Below, in pieces: positions 52,373 through 60,238 of a DNA stretch of 64,000 nt. Origin of the DNA: Hyphomonadaceae bacterium BL14 (GTDB lineage Bacteria; Pseudomonadota; Alphaproteobacteria; Caulobacterales; Maricaulaceae); contig CP091242.1 of NCBI GenBank assembly GCA_027627705.1, positions 110,075-174,074 on the forward strand. Direction: 5' to 3'. Every line of letters starts with the position of its first letter. Position 1 is the first letter of the stretch. The notes beneath the pieces are model-generated. The model was not told the origin of the DNA. It saw nothing but the letters and a program-made list of their open reading frames with translations, and did no database searches. Both the position numbers and the translations under genes were made by a program.

Positions 52373-52689
52373 AGGGCGTTCCGCCTGTTGTCCGGGCGCG
52401 TTTTGCGCCGTTTGGAAACCGGTCTTAACCCAAATGCGGTTTCAGCCGCGTAAACGCCGTGTGCGATTGGGCGATTTATACTGGCGAGGCGGCAAATAGC
52501 TGCCAGCCGGTTCCATTTGCGCCGAAAATCACTATTTTCCGCCTCACGCCGCCGCAGGCCGCCCTCATCGTACAGGTGGGCCCGGCGCCGGGTCCATACA
52601 GATCGTTCGCGCCCCGGGGGCGTGCGGCCCGAGACACACAACCGTTGGCGCAATCGCCGCCGCCGAGCCATCGACGACGAGGAGGAGCC
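52373..52689. other. Gene-free interval between divergent fliI and the KamA-like gene
   Basis: This 317-base stretch lies between two divergent genes. The frame of the KamA-like gene stays open back to a GTG at 52459, but the upstream residues are low-complexity and unlike the family. One TTAACC (CtrA half-site) lies at 52425-52430, about 55 bases before fliI. I see no full TTAA-N7-TTAA site, sigma-54 promoter or RNA gene. Confidence 0.5.
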
Positions 52690-54135
52690 ATGCCGTTTGA
52701 TAACCGGCCCGAGCCCGTGGCGGGATCCCGCCCCAAGCTGAAAGCGGTATCGCGCCGCCACAAGGACAATGTCTACGCCCGGATCGATGAGACCCGGTTC
52801 AACCGCTATATCGTCCACGATATCGCGCGCTATCGCGAGTATGTCGCGCAAGGCGGAGCGGCGGTGTATTCGCAAGGCGAACTCGATGCGCTTGAAGCCT
52901 CCGGCGTGTCCGACCGCCTGCCGCCTCGGGCCACGGGCTATTACCTCGATCTCGCCATCCGCTCGCGCGCCGTGCGCAATCTGATCAAGGCGCGCCCCGA
53001 AGAGATGGAGGATCTGTCAGGCGAGGCTGATCCGTCCAACCAGCTCAAATACAGCCCCGTGCCGGGCCTTTTGCACAAGTACGAGCTGGTACTGCTCTAT
53101 GTGGTGCGCGCGTGCTCAAGCTGGTGCCGCTATTGCTACCGGTCCGACTTCCTGACCGGCAAGACCTCCAAGGATACCGGCTCCATCCACGAGATCCGGC
53201 AGTATATCGAGGGTCATAACGAAGCCGTCGAGCGCGGCGAGATCACGGACAAGCCGAAAATCCGCGAGGCGCTTTTGTCGGGCGGCGACCCGATGGTTTT
53301 GTCCAACCGCAATCTGTTCGATTACCTCAATGGCCTCGCCGAGGCCGGGCTGGAGGTGATCCGCATCGGGACCAAGGAGATGGCCTTCTTCCCCGAGCGC
53401 TTCGACGAAAACTTCATGGAAATGCTGGACCTGTTCCACGAGCTGCACCCGCAAGTCCTGCTCGCCTTCATGGTTCATTTCACCCATCCCGACGAGTTCC
53501 TGTTGCTGGGCGAAGAAGGCGAATATGTCCGCGGTGAGTCCGGCTGCCTGTTGCGCAATCCGCTGGTTGAGGACGCTGTCCGGCGCCTGCGCTCGCGCCC
53601 CTGGATCACGCTGGAAAACCAGACCCCGATCATTGATGACGTCAATGACGATGTTGATGTCCTGCGCCTCCTGCAGCAGGAGCTCAAGCGCATGGGTGTG
53701 AACAACCACTACTTTTTCCAGTGCCGTGAGATCGAGGGCCACCGCGCCTTCGCCGTGCCGGTGGAAAAAGCCTGGAAGCTGCATGCGCAGAGCCAGGCCA
53801 ATCTGTCGGGTATCGAGCGCTCGCGCTTTGCCCTGTCCACCGAGGCGGGCAAGATGGAGATGGTGGCCGTCACCGACGGTGATGAGCGCCTGCGCTCCAT
53901 TGGCGGTCCGCTGGGCGATGCGCTGGCCGAGGGCGTGGTCGTGTTCCGCCTGCACCGCACGCCTCACGCCGACGCGCAGAGCGATCTGGTGATCGCGCGG
54001 CGCAATCCCGACGCGCTCTGGATCACCGGCTATGAGGACCGCATCCTCTATGACGGGCGGGTGCGTTCTCCTGAGGATAAATGGGGGCCGCTCTTGCGCG
54101 CCCTGGCGCCGGCGCTGCTCGACGCTGCAGAATAA
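52690..54135 (+). CDS. KamA-family radical SAM aminomutase-like protein
   Basis: A 481-residue protein. The radical-SAM cluster motif is ACSSWCRYCYR (Cys142, Cys146, Cys149), followed by EALLSGGDPMVLSN and the PLP-binding lysine candidate Lys388 in LSTEAGKMEM. This is the lysine 2,3-aminomutase (KamA)/EpmB superfamily. It is longer than EpmB (about 340) and lacks the PGGGGK of canonical KamA, so the substrate is uncertain. No ablB-type acetyltransferase, epmA or efp gene is nearby. GGAGGAG six bases before the ATG fixes the start. Confidence 0.82.
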   Translation: MPFDNRPEPVAGSRPKLKAVSRRHKDNVYARIDETRFNRYIVHDIARYREYVAQGGAAVYSQGELDALEASGVSDRLPPRATGYYLDLAIRSRAVRNLIKARPEEMEDLSGEADPSNQLKYSPVPGLLHKYELVLLYVVRACSSWCRYCYRSDFLTGKTSKDTGSIHEIRQYIEGHNEAVERGEITDKPKIREALLSGGDPMVLSNRNLFDYLNGLAEAGLEVIRIGTKEMAFFPERFDENFMEMLDLFHELHPQVLLAFMVHFTHPDEFLLLGEEGEYVRGESGCLLRNPLVEDAVRRLRSRPWITLENQTPIIDDVNDDVDVLRLLQQELKRMGVNNHYFFQCREIEGHRAFAVPVEKAWKLHAQSQANLSGIERSRFALSTEAGKMEMVAVTDGDERLRSIGGPLGDALAEGVVVFRLHRTPHADAQSDLVIARRNPDALWITGYEDRILYDGRVRSPEDKWGPLLRALAPALLDAAE

Positions 54136-54143
54136 TGCATGCG

Positions 54144-54298
54144 TTAACCCTTTGAGACTCCTTGCCCGTCACGGATATGGCCGGCGCCGGACTCGATTCG
54201 GCCTAATGAGTCAAACGCGCGTTAACTTCCTTTAAGGACTTCTCGCCTCACAGTGCGAACAAGGTTAACGCTTTGGACGTCAGGCGCGGGGTTGATTC
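54144..54298 (+). promoter_or_regulatory. ctrA upstream region: five GANTC sites and TTAA half-sites
   Basis: The sequence before ctrA contains GANTC at 54156, 54190, 54195, 54208 and 54294. It also has TTAACC at 54144, TTAA-N6-TTAA at 54222-54235, and TTAACG at 54265. GANTC is the CcrM methylation target read by GcrA, and TTAA pairs are CtrA binding elements (usual spacing N7). This matches the known logic of ctrA autoregulation and methylation control in Caulobacter. The exact promoters are not assigned. Confidence 0.75.
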
Positions 54299-54326
54299 GT
54301 GCCGGCTGCCTTGGGAGGGGGAACCG

Positions 54327-55028
54327 ATGCGGGTTCTGCTAATTGAAGACGATCGCGCCACGGCGCAGGGGATCGAGCTGATGCTGAAGTCGGAAGGCTT
54401 CAACATCTACGTGACGGACCTCGGCGAAGAGGGCGTCGATCTCGGCAAGCTGTATGACTACGACATCATTCTTCTGGACCTGAACCTGCCGGACATGCCG
54501 GGTTTTGACGTGCTCAAGACCCTGCGCGTGGCCAAGGTGGACACGCCCATCCTGATCCTGTCGGGCAATGCCGACATCGACAACAAGGTGCGCGGTCTGG
54601 GCTCTGGCGCTGACGACTACATGACCAAACCCTTCCATAAAGAAGAGATGATTGCGCGCATTCACGCTGTGGTGCGCCGCTCCAAGGGTCACTCCCAGTC
54701 GATCATCCGTACCGGCGATATCGCGGTGAATCTGGACGCCAAGACGGTGGAGGTCGCCAATCAGCGCGTTCACCTGACCGGCAAGGAATACCAGATGCTC
54801 GAGCTGCTCTCCCTGCGTAAGGGCACTACGCTGACCAAGGAGATGTTCCTCAATCATCTCTATGGCGGCATGGACGAGCCGGAGCTGAAAATCATCGACG
54901 TCTTCATCTGCAAGCTGCGCAAGAAGCTGTCAGCTGCCACGGGCGGCGACAACCATATCGAAACGGTCTGGGGCCGCGGCTATGTGCTGCGCGATCCCGT
55001 CGCCGAACAGCGCGCCGCCAGCGCCTGA
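54327..55028 (+). CDS. ctrA: Cell cycle response regulator CtrA
   Basis: A 233-residue OmpR-family response regulator. The receiver domain has the phosphoacceptor Asp51 in [14 protein letters not shown], and the signature [14 protein letters not shown] is distinctive of CtrA. The winged-helix domain includes [20 protein letters not shown] and [20 protein letters not shown], hallmarks of CtrA orthologs. CtrA governs DNA replication initiation, flagellar and cell-division genes. GGGAGGGGG precedes the ATG at 54327; the longer in-frame start is not needed. The degradation tail ends AEQRAASA, so the Ala-Ala-like end seen in Caulobacter CtrA is only partly kept (ASA). Confidence 0.98.
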   Translation: MRVLLIEDDRATAQGIELMLKSEGFNIYVTDLGEEGVDLGKLYDYDIILLDLNLPDMPGFDVLKTLRVAKVDTPILILSGNADIDNKVRGLGSGADDYMTKPFHKEEMIARIHAVVRRSKGHSQSIIRTGDIAVNLDAKTVEVANQRVHLTGKEYQMLELLSLRKGTTLTKEMFLNHLYGGMDEPELKIIDVFICKLRKKLSAATGGDNHIETVWGRGYVLRDPVAEQRAASA

Positions 55029-55054
55029 GGCCTGGCCTGACGCCAACGCAATCG

Positions 55055-55087
55055 AAAAAGCCCTGGCAGCAATGCCGGGGCTTTTTT
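55055..55087 (+). terminator. Intrinsic terminator of ctrA
   Basis: AAAAAGCCCTGGCA (from 55055) pairs with TGCCGGGGCTTTTT (ending 55086), with one G-U pair and a four-base loop GCAA, and the helix runs into TTTTTT. It lies 27 bases after the ctrA stop. The A-tract on the other side could let it work in both directions. Confidence 0.92.
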
Positions 55088-55134
55088 CGCGCCGGGCTCG
55101 CCCGGATGCAGGGGCGGTGCTATAATCAAACGCC

Positions 55135-55695
55135 ATGAGATACGCACCAATTGTCCTGCTTTCCTGTGTTCTGGCGGCGGCCGCCGCGCCGCAAACCCGC
55201 GCCCAGATCGTTATGGGCTCCAGCCAGGCCGAAGCCTGCTATAATGCAGTTGAAGCCGGTGATCGCGGGCGCGCGGCGACCATTGCGCGGTGCCAGGATG
55301 CGTTTGACGATGCGCGCCTCACCGCCCGCGACCGGGCCGCGACCCACAATAATCTGGGCATTCTGTTCCACCGTGCCGGCCGCCCGGCAGACGCGCTGGC
55401 GCAGTTCGACCGGGCGCTGGCCATCAGTGCCGATCACGCCGCGTTCTGGCATAATCGCGGCGTGGCGCTGATGGGGGCCGAGGATTACGCAGACGCCGTC
55501 ACGCATTTCACCCGGGCGCTGGACCTGGGCTTCGAGCCGGCGGCCCATGCGCTCTACAACCGGGCCCTGTCGCGCGAACAGACTGGCGATCTGGCTGGCG
55601 CCTACCGCGATCTGCGCGCCTCCCTGGACTCCAACCCCGCCTTCGCCCTGGCCCGCGAGGAGCTGACACGGTTTGTGGTAGAGCCGTCGGGGTAG
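55135..55695 (+). CDS. Secreted TPR-repeat protein
   Basis: A 186-residue protein. A signal peptide (MRYAPIVLLSCVLAAAAAPQ) is followed by three or four tetratricopeptide repeats, for example THNNLGILFHRAGRPADALA, AFWHNRGVALMGAEDYADAV and HALYNRALSREQTGDLAGAY. TPR domains mediate protein-protein contacts, and the signal peptide places it in the periplasm. The N-terminal part has the Cys pair EACYNAVE and ARCQDAFDD. The partner cannot be predicted. It converges on the sugar dehydrogenase gene. Confidence 0.85.
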   Translation: MRYAPIVLLSCVLAAAAAPQTRAQIVMGSSQAEACYNAVEAGDRGRAATIARCQDAFDDARLTARDRAATHNNLGILFHRAGRPADALAQFDRALAISADHAAFWHNRGVALMGAEDYADAVTHFTRALDLGFEPAAHALYNRALSREQTGDLAGAYRDLRASLDSNPAFALAREELTRFVVEPSG

Positions 55696-55715
55696 GGGAC
55701 GGCGGTGCCGTCCCC
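55695..55715. terminator. Hairpin between convergent TPR and sugar dehydrogenase genes
   Basis: GGGGACGGC (55695-55703) and GCCGTCCCC (55707-55715) form a perfect 9-bp stem with loop GGT, beginning at the last base of the TPR stop codon. No T run follows, so its role as terminator is unproven. Confidence 0.4.
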
Positions 55716-55774
55716 CGTCCGTCAGTTTCGCCGACACCTCCCCCGCGGGCAGGGGAAGGTAACGCCGCGCCCGC

Positions 55775-56899
55775 CTACTGCGCCGGCACCAGGCGGATCA
55801 CTTCGCCGTCGATGTCGTCGACCAGCACGTAGATGAAGCCGTCCGGGCCGATGCGCACATCGCGGAAGCGCTGTTCGCGGTCGGTGAGGAGGTCTTCGAC
55901 GCCGATCACGCGGTCGCCGCTGATTTCCATGCGCTGCAGGGTCATGCCGGCCAGCGCGGCGTGGAACAGATCCCCCTGCCAGTGCTCGAAGGCATCGCCG
56001 GTATAAAACGCCATGCCTGCCGGCGCGATGGAGGGGCGCCAATACCAGATCGGCGGCTCGAACCCGGGCCGGTCGCGCTCTTCGGTAATCACCGAGCCAT
56101 TGTAGTTGATGCCATAGGTTACCGTGGGCCAGCCGAAATTCGCGCCGGGCTGGAGGATATTGATCTCATCGCCGCCGCGCGGTCCGTGCTCGGTGGTCCA
56201 GACCGATCCGGTGGCCGGGTTGCGGTCAATGCCCTGGACATTGCGGTGGCCGAAGCTGAACACCCCTGCCGCACCGGCCTCGATGTCCGGATTGCCGGCG
56301 GGAATCGAGCCGTCGGGATTGAGGCGCACCACGGTGCCCAGATGATTGGAGGGATCTTGCGCCTCCTCGATCGTGCGGCCGCCATCGCCCAGGGTCAGGA
56401 AGAGTGTGCCGTCCTCATTGAACAGGATGCGCCCGCCGAAGTGAAAGCCAGCAGCCTTGTCGATATTGGCGCGGAACAGCACCTCCACGTCTTCCAGTGC
56501 GGTCATGCCGGTATTCAGTACGCCGCGGGCCAGCGCCGTGCCGTTGGCACCTTCAGTGCCTTGGGCGTAGCTGAAATAGACGTGTCGGGAGGTTTCAAAG
56601 TCCGGGGCGATGCGCACATCCATCAGACCGCCCTGACGGACGACGATCAGATCCTCTGGCAGGCCGGCAACCGGGTCGGTGCGCAGGCTGCCGTCCGCTT
56701 CGATCACGCGCAGCCGGCCCTCGCGTTCGGTGACCAGCATGGCCCCGTCCGGCAGGAAATCGATCGACCAGGGAAACTCGAGGCCTTCAACCACCGTCTC
56801 GACGGTGAAATTTGCCTGCTCGCTCTCTTGGACCTCGCTGGCGAGGGCCGGGGCGGTGAGCACAAGCGCGATGGCGCTGGCGCTGGCGAGGTGACGCAT
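55775..56899 (-). CDS. PQQ-dependent sugar dehydrogenase family protein (aldose dehydrogenase-like)
   Basis: A 374-residue protein with a signal peptide ending near LTAPALASE. The beta-propeller fold of soluble aldose/glucose dehydrogenases is seen in LEFPWSIDFLPDGAMLVTER, GLMDVRIAPDFETSRHVYFS, GDGGRTIEEAQDP, SFGHRNVQGIDRNPATG, TEHGPRGGDEINILQPGANF and the C-terminal RFRDVRIGPDGFIYVLVDD. These members oxidise aldoses in the periplasm with PQQ. PQQ synthesis genes are not in the window. The start follows a clear signal peptide. Confidence 0.92.
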   Translation of the reverse strand: MRHLASASAIALVLTAPALASEVQESEQANFTVETVVEGLEFPWSIDFLPDGAMLVTEREGRLRVIEADGSLRTDPVAGLPEDLIVVRQGGLMDVRIAPDFETSRHVYFSYAQGTEGANGTALARGVLNTGMTALEDVEVLFRANIDKAAGFHFGGRILFNEDGTLFLTLGDGGRTIEEAQDPSNHLGTVVRLNPDGSIPAGNPDIEAGAAGVFSFGHRNVQGIDRNPATGSVWTTEHGPRGGDEINILQPGANFGWPTVTYGINYNGSVITEERDRPGFEPPIWYWRPSIAPAGMAFYTGDAFEHWQGDLFHAALAGMTLQRMEISGDRVIGVEDLLTDREQRFRDVRIGPDGFIYVLVDDIDGEVIRLVPAQ

Positions 56900-56992
56900 G
56901 GGGTCTCTCCCTTCGGCTGCAAACGGTTACGCCCACTACATAGGGGCTCGTCCGAGAAAGGGAACTGACGATTGCGTCAGATGCTTGCGGTG

Positions 56993-58129
56993 TCAGCCTG
57001 CGGCGGCCAGGCGCCGGGGCGCGTTGGAAAACGCACCGGCCATGCGCCGCATCCGGCCCGAGAGGTCCGGTTCAATGGCGGCGGTGTGCGTCCAGCGCCG
57101 GCGCAGACGCACCGGGGCGCTGGCCAGCGGTTCGGGCAGAATGGAGCTGGCGGCTTCAGCCATGGCCCACAGGCCGGCACCGGCGGCAGCCACGCCCGGA
57201 CGCAAGGCACGTCCGGTGCTGAGCGGGGTTTCATAATCGGTGTAGTAGGTTTTGTAGACCTGCTCCCCGCGGCCCAGATCAACGCGGTCGATGCCCATCG
57301 CCCCCGCCTGCTCCAGAATCCCGTGCAGCAAGAGGAGGCCTGGAGACACGCTGGCAAAGCGCGCATCATAGGCCGGTATCCAGGAATGATAGACGCCCCC
57401 GGCGGCCATCCCCATCTCTACCGCCGCCAACTCGTCACCCAGATAGAGCGAGGCCACAAGGCCCCGGAACGGCCCGAAGGCGCGCGCTGCCGTCCCCGCC
57501 AGTACGGCATTGATCCAGCTGACATCGAACAGATCGACCAGGCCGGAGGCGCGGTATTGCGCGCTCTTCCAGGCTTTCAGCGCGGCGAAGCGCTCGCCCA
57601 GCGGGTCGCCGAACACAACGCGTATGTCGCCAAACTCACGCTCGGCCTTGCGGCGGCGCTGATCTATTTTCTTGAAATGCGAGCGGTACAAGTTGCGGCG
57701 CGCCGCAAACCAGGCCTCGGCACCGCCGGTCAGGTCAATCACCGCCGACCCGCCACGCGCGCTGACCTTGCCCGGTGCCGGCCCGATCCAGTTTTCGTAC
57801 ACCAGGCTGCGCGCCCCCAGCGTGCGCAGCAGCGCTTCCTCACTCACCTGAAGGCCGGGGCGGCCGGCGAAACCCTGGTAGTCCGACAGCGGTGCGCCCA
57901 CCGGGCGCGCCACGCCATCAGCGCCTACATGGCAGGCGAAAAAGCCGACGGGCGCGCCCTTTTCCTCGGCGATCATGACACGGACATCCCCGCGTTCGGT
58001 GTCCACCATGTCGGCGAATTCGGGCATGAGATAGGGGCTGATCAACTGGCCGTGGGACAGGGCCAAAGCCCGCCAGGCGTCACGGTCGCGTGCGCTCAAC
58101 TCGCTCAGCGGTGTGTCAAACAGGCGCAT
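56993..58129 (-). CDS. FemAB/CelD-like GNAT acyltransferase
   Basis: A 378-residue protein with the pattern of Acetyltransf_6/CelD proteins. These have paired GNAT domains, here with VRVMIAEEKGAPVGFFACHV, FAARRNLYRSHFKKIDQRRR, and SWIPAYDARFASVSPGLLLL followed by IDRVDLGRGEQVYKTYYTD. Relatives are linked to polysaccharide or cell-envelope modification, but the acceptor is unknown. On the minus strand GGGAGGCC lies before the ATG at 58129, which is favoured over the start 13 codons further upstream. It is divergent from def. Confidence 0.85.
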   Translation of the reverse strand: MRLFDTPLSELSARDRDAWRALALSHGQLISPYLMPEFADMVDTERGDVRVMIAEEKGAPVGFFACHVGADGVARPVGAPLSDYQGFAGRPGLQVSEEALLRTLGARSLVYENWIGPAPGKVSARGGSAVIDLTGGAEAWFAARRNLYRSHFKKIDQRRRKAEREFGDIRVVFGDPLGERFAALKAWKSAQYRASGLVDLFDVSWINAVLAGTAARAFGPFRGLVASLYLGDELAAVEMGMAAGGVYHSWIPAYDARFASVSPGLLLLHGILEQAGAMGIDRVDLGRGEQVYKTYYTDYETPLSTGRALRPGVAAAGAGLWAMAEAASSILPEPLASAPVRLRRRWTHTAAIEPDLSGRMRRMAGAFSNAPRRLAAAG

Positions 58130-58215
58130 GACAGGCCTCCCGGGGTTGTCCTGGGCCATGTCCTGCAAGGGGCGCGCCGCTTGAACGCGGGCGGCGCATA
58201 CCGTATTTATTCTTT

Positions 58216-58731
58216 ATGACCGTACGCACGATCCTGACCGTCCCCGATCCGCGCCTGAAACTGGTGTCAAAGCCGGTGGCGGGCGTCGATGATGAATTGC
58301 GCGCGCTCATGGATGACATGGTCGAGACCATGTACGCCGCTGACGGAATCGGGCTGGCGGCAATCCAGATCGGCGTGGACAAGCGCGTCATCGTCATGGA
58401 CCTGTCCGATTCGCGCAATGAGCCGCGTTATTTCGTCAATCCGGTCATTACGCCCCTCACCGGGGAACTGAAACCCTATTCGGAGGGTTGTCTCTCTGTG
58501 CCGGAGATTTATGACGAGGTTGAACGACCCGTGCGAGTGAAGGTCAACTATCTCGACTATGACGGGTCAGCCCGCGAGGAGATCGCTGAAGATCTGTTCG
58601 CCGTGTGCATTCAGCACGAAATGGATCATCTAGAAGGCGTGGTCTTTATCGACTACCTGTCCCGGCTCAAGCGCGAGCGCGCCGTCCGGCGTGTTCAGAA
58701 ACTGATGAAATCCAAAGGGGAGGCCGCCTGA
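58216..58731 (+). CDS. def: Peptide deformylase
   Basis: A 171-residue PDF with the three family motifs: [10 protein letters not shown] (motif I, with Ile for the usual Pro, as often in alphaproteobacteria), EGCLSVPE (motif II, metal Cys) and [11 protein letters not shown] (motif III, HEMDH). It removes the formyl group from nascent Met. The next gene starts two bases after the stop. Confidence 0.97.
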   Translation: MTVRTILTVPDPRLKLVSKPVAGVDDELRALMDDMVETMYAADGIGLAAIQIGVDKRVIVMDLSDSRNEPRYFVNPVITPLTGELKPYSEGCLSVPEIYDEVERPVRVKVNYLDYDGSAREEIAEDLFAVCIQHEMDHLEGVVFIDYLSRLKRERAVRRVQKLMKSKGEAA

Positions 58732-58732
58732 T

Positions 58733-59455
58733 ATGAGACATTTGCTTTTGATGACGAGCGCTTGCGCGCTGGCGCTGGCTGCGTGCGAAGACGCGCCGGA
58801 GCGCGAAGAGATCGAAGAGTCCGCGGCTGACGCCATTGAACAGGTCCAGGAGGCCGGCGAAGACGCGCTGGACGCGCTGGACGGTGCCATGGACGATGCC
58901 GGCGACGAGATCGACGCCATGATGGACTCTGACGATGCGGCGTCCGCCGGGCTGATCGAAGGCCTCGGCGCGCTGTGCGGCCAGTCCTTCGCCGGGTCCA
59001 TAACCAGCGCCGAGGATCCGCGAGATGATGGTTTTGCCGGACGTGATCTGATCATGCATGTGCGCGAGTGCATGGATGACGAGGTCCGCGTGCCTTTCCA
59101 TGTCGGCGATAACCATTCGCGAACCTGGCTGATCACCCGGCTGGAAGACGGTCGCCTGCGCCTGAAGCATGATCACCGCATGGAAGACGGATCAGAAGAC
59201 GTGCTGACCCAGTATGGCGGCGAGACCGAAGCGCCGCCCGCGGGTGCCCGCGCCGAGTTCGTGGTTGATACGTTCAGCCAGGAATTGTTCGTTCGCGAGG
59301 ACATTCCGGAATCGGCTACCAATATCTGGATCATGGAGCTGACCGACACGGCGTTCTATTACCGCCTGACCCGGGAGAACCGCTTCTTCGAGGTGACGTT
59401 CGACCTGACCCAACCGGTCGATACCCCGCCCACCCCGTGGGGCTGGGAAGACTAG
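58733..59455 (+). CDS. Acidic lipoprotein of unknown function
   Basis: A 240-residue protein. The signal peptide ends in the lipobox LALAACED (Cys18). Residues about 20-72 are an acidic helix with nearly no hydrophobic-block breaks (EEIEESAADAIEQVQEAGED), and the rest is a folded domain with two cysteines and the segment LMTSA-like start not repeated. The C-terminal domain contains SRTWLITRLEDGRLRLKHDH and ENRFFEVTFDLTQPVD. I do not recognise the family. It directly follows def by two bases and so is likely cotranscribed. A strong hairpin terminator follows. Confidence 0.72.
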   Translation: MRHLLLMTSACALALAACEDAPEREEIEESAADAIEQVQEAGEDALDALDGAMDDAGDEIDAMMDSDDAASAGLIEGLGALCGQSFAGSITSAEDPRDDGFAGRDLIMHVRECMDDEVRVPFHVGDNHSRTWLITRLEDGRLRLKHDHRMEDGSEDVLTQYGGETEAPPAGARAEFVVDTFSQELFVREDIPESATNIWIMELTDTAFYYRLTRENRFFEVTFDLTQPVDTPPTPWGWED

Positions 59456-59480
59456 GTCTTTTCAGATCGCAGCCTGAAAT

Positions 59481-59510
59481 CACCCCCGGCGCGCCGCGCC
59501 GGGGGTGTTT
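59481..59510 (+). terminator. Bidirectional hairpin terminator
   Basis: CACCCCCGGCGC (59481-59492) and GCGCCGGGGGTG (59496-59507) form a perfect 12-bp stem with loop GCC, preceded by AAAT and followed by TTT. It separates two convergent genes and can serve both. Confidence 0.8.
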
Positions 59511-59514
59511 CATG

Positions 59515-60099
59515 TCAGCGCGGGCGCCCGCCGCGATACGGCTCCACCGAGCGGGCGGTCATGGAATAGGCGATTGCCGCCAGCTCGGTGTCCACGCGTT
59601 CGATCTGCATGCGCCCCTCGATCCAGACCGGGTCCCACAGGGCATTGAACTGGATAGGGTCGATAGAGCGCAGATAGACAATCTGGTTGGGCGGAGGCGC
59701 GGGCGTGTGAATGCAGGCACCATGATAGGGCAGGAACAGAAACTCCCGCGCCGAGCCTCGCTCGACATAGTCGAGCGGCAAGAGATAGCCCGGCATGCGC
59801 ACGATCAGCCCGTCGAGATCCTCCACCACATTGAATGACCCGACCTGGCCCTCCACCAGGCCTTCGCCCAGAAAGCGGCCCATCAGCGACGGATCGCGCC
59901 GGCCCTCATTGAGCGCCGCCAGCGCCTCCAGCTCGTCATCGGGTATCAGGTCGCTCCAGCCGAGCAGTTCAGCCGGCGCGTCCGGGTCCACCGGAACCAG
60001 GCCGGCCATGGCGTCCGACGCGCCGGGCGCGTCGTCGCCACTGCACCCCGCCGCCGGCAGGGCGATGAGGACGAGAGCGGCGAGCAAAGCTCGGATCAT
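59515..60099 (-). CDS. DUF3299 family lipoprotein
   Basis: A 194-residue protein. The signal ends in the lipobox ALPAAGCS (Cys19). The diagnostic DUF3299 stretch is VRMPGYLLPLDYVERGSARE followed by FLFLPYHGACIHTPAPPPNQ. The invariant CIHTPxPPPNQ segment may bind a metal or cofactor. The function of the family is unknown. It is divergent from the histidine kinase, with 139 bases between them. The longer in-frame upstream extension lacks a ribosome binding site and a signal peptide. Confidence 0.88.
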   Translation of the reverse strand: MIRALLAALVLIALPAAGCSGDDAPGASDAMAGLVPVDPDAPAELLGWSDLIPDDELEALAALNEGRRDPSLMGRFLGEGLVEGQVGSFNVVEDLDGLIVRMPGYLLPLDYVERGSAREFLFLPYHGACIHTPAPPPNQIVYLRSIDPIQFNALWDPVWIEGRMQIERVDTELAAIAYSMTARSVEPYRGGRPR

Positions 60100-60238
60100 G
60101 GCGATTGGCTCCAACTTGGCAGGGCGGATTGGGCGATTTCCAGATGATAAACGCACCATGCACCCTGTTTTAAGACCTATAGGGCACGATTGTCGTGTCA
60201 GAACCGCACACAGAGGCGGTCGCAGGAAGGGTGTTGGG

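Noticed and set aside
52481..52496. Possible sigma-54 promoter (TGGCGAGGCGGCAAAT) for flagellar genes
   Set aside because: The GG-to-GC spacing is 7 rather than 10 bases, so it does not fit the -24/-12 rule.
52459..52689. N-terminal extension of the KamA-like protein from a GTG at 52459
   Set aside because: The added 77 residues are unlike the family and the GGAGGAG ribosome binding site precedes the ATG at 52690.
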